From assembly GCA_964528595.1 (NCBI GenBank), contig CAZGTM010000050.1, positions 1-24,794 of the forward strand: DNA of 24,794 nucleotides, given 5' to 3'. Positions within the stretch are counted from its first letter, which is position 1. Each line of letters begins with the position of its first letter. This document shows, one piece after another, positions 15,382 to 23,176 of this stretch. A program made the translations under genes and the position numbers. The notes under the pieces are model-generated. The model did no database searches. It was not told the origin of the DNA and saw only the letters and a program-made list of their open reading frames with translations. Source of the DNA: CAYFKJ01 sp964528595 (GTDB taxonomy: Bacteria; Pseudomonadota; Alphaproteobacteria; UBA2966).

Positions 15382-16365
15382 ATGGATTACGTCTATCGCA
15401 CGCCACTGACCGCCGATGAGGTGAAGGAAAAGGCCAAATCCTTCGGCGCCGATATCGCCGGCATCGCCGACGGTAAGGTCATGGACGAATTTCCTCCCGA
15501 CCCGCAGCATCCACGGCGGCCCATGGACGTGACCGACTACGACGGCGGGCGCGCCATCGTGCTGGGCAAGCGTCTTTTGTCGGGACCAACCCGCCTGACC
15601 GCCTGGAACGAGCGGCACAAATACTACAACGACGAAATAACCCTAACCATGCTGGAGGAAGCCGCCCTCAGCCTCGTGCTCTGGCTCGAGGAACAGGGCT
15701 ATCCGGCCCTCATCATTCCGCCGACGCACGTCGATCCCTGGCTTTATTTCGGAGAGCCGGCGGCGCATTTATCGCCCTTGTTGTCGGCGTCGCATGCCGC
15801 CGTGGAGGCGGGCCTCGGCACCCTGGGCTTGAACGGTCAGTTGCTGACGCCGGAATTCGGGCCCCGGCTCATGGTGACCATCGTGCTCTGCTCCCTCGAC
15901 GTCGAACCGGACCAGCGACTGGAGAAAGCGCTGTGCCAGGGGCCTTCCTGCGGCCGCTGCCTCAGCGCCTGTCCGGGTGACGTAATCGGACACTGGGAGC
16001 GCGATTGGGAGGGCTGCGACCGCTATCGCTCGCCGCACGGCTTCAAGGAAGTCGCCGAGTTCCTGGAAAGATTTCTCGATGCGCCGGATGCCGAAGCCCA
16101 ACGGGCATTGGTCCGCTCGGAGGAAAGCTTCAACATATGGCAGAGCACGCTGCGCGGAGCGGGCGTCGTGACCGGCTGCCGACGCTGCCAGGATGTCTGT
16201 CCGGTCGGTGACGATTACGAAGCCTTGCTCAAGGACGTTCTCGATGACATCGCCGAGGAAACGCCGGACAAAAGGGACCGCCTGCAAGCCATGACCGCGG
16301 CTGAGGAAGCGGGTAATCTGCCCGAACCGTTCAAGCAGCAGGCACGCTGGATCGGCGGCCGGTAG
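15382..16365 (+). CDS. Reductive dehalogenase/QueG-like double [4Fe-4S] protein, paralogue 2
   Basis: This 327-residue cytoplasmic protein is a diverged copy of the preceding gene product. Shared features in register are FGADIAGIAD (21-30), FPPDP (37-41), Tyr82-x-Asp84, and VEAGLGTLGLNGQLLTPEFG (141-160). The last of these is close to reductive dehalogenase sequences. Eight cysteines fall in the same pattern: Cys185, 190, 193, 197, then Cys212, then Cys266, 269, 273. It has no N-terminal export signal and no RdhB-type anchor gene nearby, unlike respiratory dehalogenases. GGGAGAG about ten bases before the ATG overlaps the end of the first gene, so translation is coupled. An acyl-CoA ligase follows after 23 bases. 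Two copies suggest a heteromer or two related substrates. Confidence 0.88.
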   Translation: MDYVYRTPLTADEVKEKAKSFGADIAGIADGKVMDEFPPDPQHPRRPMDVTDYDGGRAIVLGKRLLSGPTRLTAWNERHKYYNDEITLTMLEEAALSLVLWLEEQGYPALIIPPTHVDPWLYFGEPAAHLSPLLSASHAAVEAGLGTLGLNGQLLTPEFGPRLMVTIVLCSLDVEPDQRLEKALCQGPSCGRCLSACPGDVIGHWERDWEGCDRYRSPHGFKEVAEFLERFLDAPDAEAQRALVRSEESFNIWQSTLRGAGVVTGCRRCQDVCPVGDDYEALLKDVLDDIAEETPDKRDRLQAMTAAEEAGNLPEPFKQQARWIGGR

Positions 16366-16388
16366 CCGACCGAAATCAAGGGGGCAAT

Positions 16389-17960
16389 ATGCATTCGACT
16401 TATGATCTCGTTTGGTATGCGGCAGAGCGCACGCCCCATCACCTGGCCATCGTCGATGACCGCACGGACCGGCAGCTCAGCTACAGCGAACTGATTGCGG
16501 AAATCGAAGCCATCGCCGCCGGATTGGCCGCGCGCGGCATCAAGCCGGGATCGCGCTTCGCCACGGTGTTGCCCAACTTCTTCGAACACGCCCTCTTCGT
16601 CCTCGCCCTCAACCGGCTGGGTGTGGTGCCGCTGTTGATCAATGCCCGACTGACGCCAGCCGATATCGCCCAGCTGGCCGCCGACGGTGAGGCGGCAGGC
16701 GCATTCATTCTACCGAACGGGGAACTTGCGGCGGAAATTGCCGCGGCCCTGCCGGACGGCGCCCCGCTCCTCACCCTGGGCGGCGAAATCGACGGCGCTG
16801 AAGACTTCGCCGCTTGCCGCGGAGAGGCGGGCGAACTCGCGCCCTTCGTCAAACCCGGACCGGAGGACCTCGCCTACGTCTTCTATACCTCCGGCACCAC
16901 GGGACTGCCCAAGGGCGTTGAGATTCCGCACCGCACGACGGAGCCCCGGACGATTTGGATCTCGCCCATGGGCGGTTTGCGCTGCGGACCGCATTTGCGC
17001 GTGCTCGGCCTGGCGCCCATCGCCCACTGCATCGGTTTCTACGGCAATCTCTTGGCCGCTTTGATTTACAACGGCACCTACTACGTCATGTCGCAGTTCG
17101 ATCCCTCGGCCGTCGTGGAAGCCGTCGAAAAACACAAGATCAACTTCCTGTTCACCGTGCCGACCTTCTACGCCGCGATGGTCCGGGCGCCCAACTACGA
17201 TCCTGAGAAAATGGCGTCCCTGGAACTTCTGCTGTACGGCGGCGCTTCCATCCCGCCGCCCCTGCTGGAGCGGCTCGACGCGGAATGGCCCTGCAAGATC
17301 CGGCACATCTACGGCACCACGGAAACCATGTGCTCGCTTTACAATCCCGATCCGCTGGGACAGCCGACGCGTCTTAGGCCGGGCATGTATTCGCGCACCC
17401 GGATCGTACATTATGCCGGCGGTGCGGAAGACATCGTGCAGCCAGGCGAGGAAGGCGAACTGATCGTCGACGCCAATACCGACACCATCTTCAACGGCTA
17501 TCTCAATCGCCCGGACGCCACGGCGGAGAAATTGAAGGATGGTTGGTACTACACCGGCGATGCCTTCGTTCTGCGCGAGGACGGGGACATCGAACTGGTC
17601 GGACGGGTCGACGACGTCATCCGCAGCGGCGGCGAAAACATCCACCCTGACGAAGTCGAACCCATTTTGGTCACCCACCCCGGCGTCGCGGAAGTCTCCG
17701 TCGTCGGTATCGAAGATCCATACTGGGGGCAACGCGTCGTCGCCTGTGTAGTGAGAAGCGATCCCGCGACATCAGTCGCCGATCTGGACGCGCACTGCAA
17801 GGACAGCACCCTGGCCGCCTACAAACGGCCGCGCGGTTATGTCTTCGTCGATGCCCTGCCCCGGAACGCCGCCAACAAAATACTGCGCCGGGTGCTCAGG
17901 GACGATGCCGCCAAGGCGCGCGACGGGGAAAGTGGGGCATCGTTCGAAGCGATTGATTAG
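16389..17960 (+). CDS. Acyl/aryl-CoA synthetase (AMP-forming)
   Basis: The 523-residue cytoplasmic enzyme belongs to the adenylate-forming ANL superfamily, which makes acyl-AMP and then the CoA thioester. The ATP-binding P-loop is YTSGTTGLPKGV (residues 166-177), the adenine-binding motif IYGTTET (308-313 region), the ribose-binding YYTGD (387-391), the hinge GRVDDVIRSGGENIHPDEVE (405-424), and the catalytic lysine Lys497 in AANKILR. Overall it resembles 4-chlorobenzoate, crotonobetaine and medium-chain CoA ligases, but the acid cannot be identified. A strong AAGGGGG lies four bases before the ATG. It follows the iron-sulfur pair by 23 bases on the same strand, so the three genes very probably form one operon. 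The next gene is 148 bases away. Confidence 0.94.
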   Translation: MHSTYDLVWYAAERTPHHLAIVDDRTDRQLSYSELIAEIEAIAAGLAARGIKPGSRFATVLPNFFEHALFVLALNRLGVVPLLINARLTPADIAQLAADGEAAGAFILPNGELAAEIAAALPDGAPLLTLGGEIDGAEDFAACRGEAGELAPFVKPGPEDLAYVFYTSGTTGLPKGVEIPHRTTEPRTIWISPMGGLRCGPHLRVLGLAPIAHCIGFYGNLLAALIYNGTYYVMSQFDPSAVVEAVEKHKINFLFTVPTFYAAMVRAPNYDPEKMASLELLLYGGASIPPPLLERLDAEWPCKIRHIYGTTETMCSLYNPDPLGQPTRLRPGMYSRTRIVHYAGGAEDIVQPGEEGELIVDANTDTIFNGYLNRPDATAEKLKDGWYYTGDAFVLREDGDIELVGRVDDVIRSGGENIHPDEVEPILVTHPGVAEVSVVGIEDPYWGQRVVACVVRSDPATSVADLDAHCKDSTLAAYKRPRGYVFVDALPRNAANKILRRVLRDDAAKARDGESGASFEAID

Positions 17961-18016
17961 TTAACTGCCTGCGGATTGCCTGTCCCGCTGAACAGCCTAG
18001 ATACACTTAAGGGTGC

Positions 18017-18030
18017 TAGGAAATTTCCTA
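18017..18030. promoter_or_regulatory. Perfect 14-base palindrome upstream of the histidine kinase gene
   Basis: TAGGAAATTTCCTA is perfectly palindromic and lies 79 bases upstream of the kinase ATG, in a 148-base AT-richer gap. A TATTAT at 18037-18042 could be a -10 element, but no good -35 is seen at the proper spacing. It is a candidate operator for the kinase gene. Its GAAATTTC core recurs at 20569-20576 in the window. Confidence 0.4.
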
Positions 18031-18108
18031 TTGCTCTATTATCGAGTTTCCCGCCGAACCGATTGAGTCCGGTGGCGGGCGACTGGCTTGCGCGGGTTAT
18101 TTACGTCA

Positions 18109-19881
18109 ATGTCATTGATCAGTTTCGCAGCACTGTTGTGCCTCGTCGCGGCCTTTACCGGTCTGGCCCTCATGACGTGGAGACACCGGGATTGGCGTTT
18201 CGGAGCACTCGCCTTACCTATTGCGCTATTTGTCGTACTGGAGTTCGGTTTCGGCATTACGGGGGGTTCGGAAGTTATCCGGATGATTGTAGCGGCCGGC
18301 GGCTTCATTACTTTTGCCGTGATCGACCGGATTATCCGGGACCGGACGAACCTCGAAAACTCTCTTCGCGAAAGCGAGCATAAATACCGAAGCATTTTCG
18401 AAAGCGCCGAAGTCGGTCTTACCCAAGTGCGTCTGAGCGACGGCAAACTGCTGGACGCCAACAATCAAGCCGCTCACTTGCTCGGTTACAAGGACCGGCA
18501 AGACATGATGGCCAATTTCTCCGCCCAACGCCACTGGGTCGATCTGAGCGTCCGGGAGAGGTCGATTGAGGCAGGCCTTTCCGGAAAGGCGATCCGGGAT
18601 TTGGAGGTCGAGGTCAGGCGGCTTGACGGGACGCATATCTGGGAGCGCGTGTCCCTCTCATTTTTTGTCAAAGAAGACTACATGGTGGCGGTCGCGATCG
18701 ATGTCACCGAAAGCAAGAGGGCCGTGGAAGCGCTCAGGCAAAGCGAGGAAAAATACCGCGCCATATTCGACAACGCCCAGGCCGGATTGATCAGAACTCG
18801 TATCAGCGACGGTCGCGCCATCGACGCCAACGCCCGCATGGCGGAATTGCTCGGCTATGACGATGCGGAAGAACTTGTTGAGAAATTTGTCGCCCGCGAC
18901 TGCTTCGTCAAAACCGATGACCTGCGCCAAATCGTCAAGGCGGCGACCGAACGGGGGGTTTTGGAAAACGTTGAAACGGAGTTTTACCGCAAGGACGGCT
19001 CCATTCTCCAAGCCAGATTCTATACGAAGTTCATTCCGGGGTCGGGGCAGATCGAAACGGTGGTTGTCGATATCAGCGAGCAAAAACAGATAGAGGCTGA
19101 ATTGAAAGGCGCCTTGGACGCCGCCGAATATGCCAACCGGGCAAAGTCGGAATTCCTGGCCAACATGAGCCATGAATTACGCACCCCCCTAAACGCCATC
19201 CTTGGCTTTTCGCAAATTCTCGAGCGGGGGATCGGGGGTCGGATAAACCGGACCCAGGAAGAATACGTCCACGCGGTTCACGAATCGGGTGAGCACCTCC
19301 TCAGTCTCATCAATGACATTTTGGATCTTTCGAAACTGGAAGCGGGCAAGGCGGTTATTGAGGACAGCAACATCCTCCTTCCCCTGGCGGTCGACCAGAT
19401 GATCCTGCTGGTCCAGCCTCGGGCCGAGGAAGGCAAGATCGACTTGAAATCCGACGTATCCGACAATTTGCCATTGCTGCGCGCCGATGAACGCATGGTC
19501 AAGCAAATGATTCTTAACCTGCTTTCCAACGCCGTGAAGTTCACCCCTGAGGGCGGCAGCGTGAACGTATCGGCGAAACTGGTCAACGACAGCAGTCTTT
19601 CGATTGCCGTTTCGGATACCGGCATCGGCATGAGAACGGCGGACATCGGCAAGGCGATATCGACATTCGGCCAGGTCGACGGCGATCTTGACCGCCGCCA
19701 CGAAGGGACCGGATTGGGCTTGCCGCTGGTCAAATCGCTGGTCGAACTTCATGGGGGTACGCTTGTTATCGAGAGCGAACAGGGAAAGGGCACCACAGGT
19801 ACGCTCAAATTCCCGCACGAGCGGATCATCGAAACGCAATGGTCGCAGCGGAAAGCCGCCCCGGAGCGCGCAGAGGAGTAA
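18109..19881 (+). CDS. Membrane-anchored PAS-PAS sensor histidine kinase
   Basis: The 590-residue inner-membrane kinase begins with about three membrane helices (residues 4-23, 31-50, 56-76). Two PAS domains follow (about 87-205 and 213-325), each introduced by a similar S-E-x-K-Y-R-x-I-F start. The HisKA dimerisation domain contains the phosphoacceptor His355 in MSHELRTPLNAI. The ATPase domain shows the N box LLSNAVKFTPEG (Asn474), DTGIGM (503-508) and GTGLGL (533-538). There is no receiver domain and no response regulator gene beside it, so its partner is elsewhere. I prefer the ATG at 18109; an in-frame TTG at 18088 is possible, and neither has a clear ribosome binding site. Some lines are low in G+C (29 of 60 at 18661-18720). 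Confidence 0.95.
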   Translation: MSLISFAALLCLVAAFTGLALMTWRHRDWRFGALALPIALFVVLEFGFGITGGSEVIRMIVAAGGFITFAVIDRIIRDRTNLENSLRESEHKYRSIFESAEVGLTQVRLSDGKLLDANNQAAHLLGYKDRQDMMANFSAQRHWVDLSVRERSIEAGLSGKAIRDLEVEVRRLDGTHIWERVSLSFFVKEDYMVAVAIDVTESKRAVEALRQSEEKYRAIFDNAQAGLIRTRISDGRAIDANARMAELLGYDDAEELVEKFVARDCFVKTDDLRQIVKAATERGVLENVETEFYRKDGSILQARFYTKFIPGSGQIETVVVDISEQKQIEAELKGALDAAEYANRAKSEFLANMSHELRTPLNAILGFSQILERGIGGRINRTQEEYVHAVHESGEHLLSLINDILDLSKLEAGKAVIEDSNILLPLAVDQMILLVQPRAEEGKIDLKSDVSDNLPLLRADERMVKQMILNLLSNAVKFTPEGGSVNVSAKLVNDSSLSIAVSDTGIGMRTADIGKAISTFGQVDGDLDRRHEGTGLGLPLVKSLVELHGGTLVIESEQGKGTTGTLKFPHERIIETQWSQRKAAPERAEE

Positions 19882-20075
19882 GGCGCCGCACCGCCAGCTT
19901 GACCAGCCCGTTCATCGCGACGCTGACGCCGGCAGATGCCCATGCGCCACGATGTTCTCCCTTGCTCCGAAATGAACTTCCGTGATTAATTCGGCCAACG
20001 CTACCGGGCGGAGGGCTTGCCCCGCCGCCGTAATCGTCCCTACGCTAAGTCGACCGATCGAAGGAAACTCACATC

Positions 20076-20558
20076 ATGTCCGAATGTCCCTGCGGCTCCA
20101 ACCAGCCGCTCGACGCATGCTGCGGCAAGTATCACGGCGGCGAAGCGGCGCCAACGGCGCTGGCCCTGATGCGGTCGAGGTATTCCGCCTTCGTGCTGGG
20201 GCTCGGCGAATACCTCCATGACACGCTGGCGGAAAACCAGCGGGACGACTTCGACGTCGACGAGTTCAATGCCTCGGCTGCCGATACCAAGTGGCAAGGC
20301 CTGGAAATTCGCAATACGTCCGATGGCAGCGAGGGCGACGAAACCGGGACGGTGGAGTTCGTCGCCACCTACAAAGCCCAAGGCCAGCAGATCCAGCACC
20401 ATGAATTGGCGATGTTCGGCCGCGAAAACGGCCGCTGGGTGTTCGCCGATTGTGTCATGAACCCAAAAGAGCCCCAGCGTATCGTCGAGAAAATCGGTCG
20501 TAACGAGCCCTGCCCCTGCGGTTCAGGCAAGAAATACAAGAAGTGCTGCGGCGCTTAA
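20076..20558 (+). CDS. YchJ-like protein with two SEC-C zinc motifs
   Basis: The 160-residue protein belongs to the YchJ/UPF0225 family. It has a SEC-C motif at each end: CPCGS followed by ACCGKYH at the N-terminus, and NEPCPCGSGKKYKKCC at the C-terminus, each with four metal-binding cysteines. Between them is a central NTF2-like domain, introduced by LMRSRYSAFVLGLGEYL, and containing YKAQGQQIQHHELAMF and GRWVFAD. Length and architecture match the family. The molecular role of YchJ is not established. The GAAGGAAA before the ATG supports this start. It stands between the histidine kinase and an LLM oxidoreductase, with a 194-base gap before it that holds no gene I can support. Confidence 0.94.
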   Translation: MSECPCGSNQPLDACCGKYHGGEAAPTALALMRSRYSAFVLGLGEYLHDTLAENQRDDFDVDEFNASAADTKWQGLEIRNTSDGSEGDETGTVEFVATYKAQGQQIQHHELAMFGRENGRWVFADCVMNPKEPQRIVEKIGRNEPCPCGSGKKYKKCCGA

Positions 20559-20563
20559 AGTAT

Positions 20564-20581
20564 CGGTCGAAATTTCAACCG
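20564..20581. promoter_or_regulatory. Near-perfect palindrome between the YchJ-like and LLM genes
   Basis: CGGTCGAAATTTCAACCG is an 18-base inverted repeat with a single mismatched pair, 40 bases before the LLM start codon. It may be an operator for that gene. It shares the GAAATTTC core with the palindrome at 18017-18030. It is too AT-rich in the centre and lacks a T tract, so it is not a good terminator. Confidence 0.3.
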
Positions 20582-20620
20582 GGCGGTTCACATGGCTGTC
20601 GGCAGTAAGGAGCATACCAG

Positions 20621-21616
20621 GTGAAATTCGGTATTCGTTTCGTCCAGTTTGTCGGCAGCCCGCGTTCGTGTATCGATCTTGCGGTATTGGCGGAGAATGC
20701 AGGGTTCGACGCGGTTTGGTTTCCCCACGACACCTTCATGCACAACACCTGGGTGTTGACCACCGCCGTCGCCGAAAATACGTCGCGCGTCGAAATCGGC
20801 AACGTCGGCACCAACCCCTACTCCACCGACCCCGCCGAAATCGCGACCTACATCGCCACGCTCGACGAACTTTCTCAGGGCCGCGCCGTGCTCGGCCTTG
20901 GGCTTCATACCCGGGATATGGTCGAATGGACCGGTATCGACACAGCCGACGTGATCGAGCGCACCGGCGCCGCTGTCGACATCATCCGCCGCCTGTTGCG
21001 CGGCGAAACGGTGATCGACGGAGGCCCGGCCTACAACTGGTCGGAACAGTGCTATCTGCGCTTCGAGCCCTACCGCTCAGAAATTCCCATCTACGTGGCG
21101 GCCTATGGGCCGGAATATCTGGCGCTGAGCGGCGAGATCGGCGACGGCAGCCTGCCGATGATGACGCCACCCGAAAGCGCCGGGCTGATGGTCGACGCCG
21201 TTTTGGCCGGCGCAGCCAAGGCGGGACGTCAACCAGATGCGATCGACATCGCGGGCTGCGGTTGGCTGTCGATATCCGAGGACGGGCGCGCCGCCAACGA
21301 AGTCATGCGCAAAATGTGCGCTTATTTCGGGCCCTATCTGGAAGAGGAGGCGCTGGCCACCATCGGCCTCAGCCGCACCGATTTCGCCGAACAGCTCCGG
21401 CTGGTGACGGAGGCCCGCTATGACGACGCCTTCGCCTCGGTCACCGATCAAATGTTGCAGTTGGGCATCGCCGGCTCGCCGGACGAGATTATCAAGCGGA
21501 TCGAATACCTGGCCGACCAAGGCATCACCCAGGTCAATCTCGGCGGCCCCATCGGACCCGACCCGGCGGAGGCCATCCGCCTGATGGGCGAGTACGTCAT
21601 CCCGCACTTCCGCTGA
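20621..21616 (+). CDS. LLM-class flavin-dependent oxidoreductase
   Basis: The 331-residue protein has the TIM-barrel pattern of luciferase-like monooxygenases and F420/FMN oxidoreductases. Landmarks are LAVLAENAGFDAVWFPHD (around residues 20-37), TSRVEIGNVGTNPY, IATLDELSQGRAVLGLGLH, EIPIYVAAYGPEYLALSGEIGDG, and the C-terminal GSPDEIIKRIEYLADQGITQVNL. The general look is that of Mer-like (methylenetetrahydromethanopterin reductase-like) LLM proteins. Whether it uses FMN or F420 cannot be told from sequence alone. The GTG start at 20621 is supported by AAGGAG about eight bases upstream and by MKFGIRF being the usual N-terminus. It may share a promoter with the YchJ-like gene 62 bases upstream, or use its own near the palindrome. 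It converges on the sugar dehydrogenase gene. Confidence 0.92.
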   Translation: MKFGIRFVQFVGSPRSCIDLAVLAENAGFDAVWFPHDTFMHNTWVLTTAVAENTSRVEIGNVGTNPYSTDPAEIATYIATLDELSQGRAVLGLGLHTRDMVEWTGIDTADVIERTGAAVDIIRRLLRGETVIDGGPAYNWSEQCYLRFEPYRSEIPIYVAAYGPEYLALSGEIGDGSLPMMTPPESAGLMVDAVLAGAAKAGRQPDAIDIAGCGWLSISEDGRAANEVMRKMCAYFGPYLEEEALATIGLSRTDFAEQLRLVTEARYDDAFASVTDQMLQLGIAGSPDEIIKRIEYLADQGITQVNLGGPIGPDPAEAIRLMGEYVIPHFR

Positions 21617-21629
21617 GCGGGCCGGGCGG

Positions 21630-23042
21630 CTATCTCGCCGGCACCAGTTTCCAGACCTTGCCGGTATTGCCCACCGGAATGCCTTGGGCCGTCGTCATCA
21701 TGTATAGCTCACCCTCGGCGTCTTCACCCAGGCTGTGCAGCCTGACGTCCATGCGTTTGAGGATATTGATGGGCCAGAGCGCGCGCCAGGATTGGGCCGG
21801 CGTGGCGACGAAAATCTGGCCCGATGGCTTCATGACCGTCGCGCTGAAATCGCCGAAGACGAATTTGCCGTAAAGGCCCGGCAGCGCTTTGCCGCGGTAG
21901 AGGAACCCGCCGATGTTTGCAGTCCCCAGGGGCTTTCTCTTGACCTTCGACCAGGGGCGCAAGACCGACCAGTTGGCGTATTCGATGACGGGATCGCGGA
22001 TGGCCTCACCCAGCGGTCCCTTTTTCGGACAGACCTTGGGCGGATCGAACGCGCGGCTGCGCTTGTAGCAGTGCATGCCTTCCCGGATCGCCCAGCCGTA
22101 ATTGCCCTGGCGATCGACCAGATAGACGGTTTCCCAGAAGCTTTCGGCCACGCCGCTGACGAACATGTCGCCGTTGCCGATGCGGTCGAAGGAAATGCGG
22201 AAGGGATTGCGGAAGCCCCAGGCATAAATCTCGTCGCGCCCTTCCGCCTTGCCCCGGAACAGGTTGGTCGGCGGTATGGCATAACCGGGATGGCCGCGGT
22301 CGACGTCGATGCGCAGGATTTTGCCGTTGAGCCTGCCGGTATCCTGGGCATAGGCGTCGTACTTGTGAAATTCTTCCGGGATCTTGAAGGGATCCTCGCT
22401 GATCTCCTGGGTGTGCCGGTTGGGATCGTTCTCGTCGACTTTGGGCGGAATGTAGACGTCGGGGACGCCGTGCGCCCCACCGCCGTCACCGACTCCGACA
22501 TAAAGATATCCGTCCGGTCCGAAGGCAAGGCCGCCGCCGTTATGTTTGCGGTTGACCCAATCCAGCTGCAGCAGCACGCGCTCCGTCGCACGGTCGACCC
22601 GATTGGGGTCGTCGGCCGACACCTTGAATTCCGAAGTCCGCCAGGTATAAGCCGTCTTGCCGGTAAAGGGCGATCCGGCGCGGCGCTTGGCGCTGTAATT
22701 GATGTAGAGCAGGCCGTTCGTGGCGTAATCGGGATGGAAAGCCAGCGCCAGCAGGCCCCGCTCGTCGAAGGCCTTGAGCAGCGGCGTCAGTTGATCCCGC
22801 AGATCGATGAAAGGCGTCTCAAGGCGTTTGCCGCCCTTGTCCAGAACATAGACGACACCCAGCTGATCGCCGATAAAGCGCCGCCCGCTGCCGTCCGGCG
22901 GCGCGACCAGCAAAAGCGGCGCACTCAATCCCTCCGCTACCAGTTCAAGCGAAACCTGCGGTAAAGCCTGCCGTGCCGACGACGGTGCAAACAGTCCCGA
23001 TACGGCGACCGCCAAGGCGGCATAAAGTACTATGCGTTTCAT
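21630..23042 (-). CDS. Exported PQQ-dependent sugar dehydrogenase-like protein
   Basis: The 470-residue protein carries a signal peptide (MKRIVLYAALAVAVSGLFA) and is expected in the periplasm. It is a six-bladed beta-propeller of the glucose/sorbosone dehydrogenase family. Blade motifs visible are DERGLLALAFHPDY (93-106), HNGGGLAFGPDGYLYVGVGD (167-186, with His167 matching the catalytic histidine of soluble glucose dehydrogenase), GRLNGKILRIDVD (236-248) and EIYAWGFRNPFRISFD (271-286). These proteins oxidise aldoses with pyrroloquinoline quinone. The strong GGGGGGAT before the ATG fixes the start. No PQQ synthesis genes are in this window. The substrate is uncertain, and some family members are not sugar dehydrogenases. 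Confidence 0.92.
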   Translation of the reverse strand: MKRIVLYAALAVAVSGLFAPSSARQALPQVSLELVAEGLSAPLLLVAPPDGSGRRFIGDQLGVVYVLDKGGKRLETPFIDLRDQLTPLLKAFDERGLLALAFHPDYATNGLLYINYSAKRRAGSPFTGKTAYTWRTSEFKVSADDPNRVDRATERVLLQLDWVNRKHNGGGLAFGPDGYLYVGVGDGGGAHGVPDVYIPPKVDENDPNRHTQEISEDPFKIPEEFHKYDAYAQDTGRLNGKILRIDVDRGHPGYAIPPTNLFRGKAEGRDEIYAWGFRNPFRISFDRIGNGDMFVSGVAESFWETVYLVDRQGNYGWAIREGMHCYKRSRAFDPPKVCPKKGPLGEAIRDPVIEYANWSVLRPWSKVKRKPLGTANIGGFLYRGKALPGLYGKFVFGDFSATVMKPSGQIFVATPAQSWRALWPINILKRMDVRLHSLGEDAEGELYMMTTAQGIPVGNTGKVWKLVPAR

Positions 23043-23176
23043 TGTTATCCCCCCACTTGCCCGGTGTCGTTCGGGCCCCTTATTATTCGGGCCGATTTCC
23101 CCTGTCGGCTGAATCCGAGCGCTCAGAAAATATCAGGTAAACCGATAATTTCATATCTCAAGAAACGGGAACTTTC

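Noticed and set aside
14323..16365. Calling either Fe-S protein QueG (epoxyqueuosine reductase)
   Set aside because: The tandem duplication, the C-x4-C-x2-C-x3-CP spacing and the LTPE(W/F)GPR block differ from housekeeping QueG as I know it, so only a superfamily-level call is justified.
14323..17960. A respiratory reductive dehalogenase operon
   Set aside because: There is no Tat signal, no RdhB membrane anchor and no RdhK-type regulator, so organohalide respiration is not supported.
19882..20075. A gene or terminator in the gap between the kinase and the YchJ-like gene
   Set aside because: A short minus-strand stretch reads like a protein fragment (MNGLVKLAVRRL), but it has no start context or family match. 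The GC hairpin near 20009-20029 is imperfect and lacks a T tract.
21735..22964. A 409-codon open frame on the plus strand opposite the sugar dehydrogenase
   Set aside because: The opposite strand encodes a complete beta-propeller with signal peptide and catalytic motif. The plus frame has no domain and no supporting ribosome binding site.
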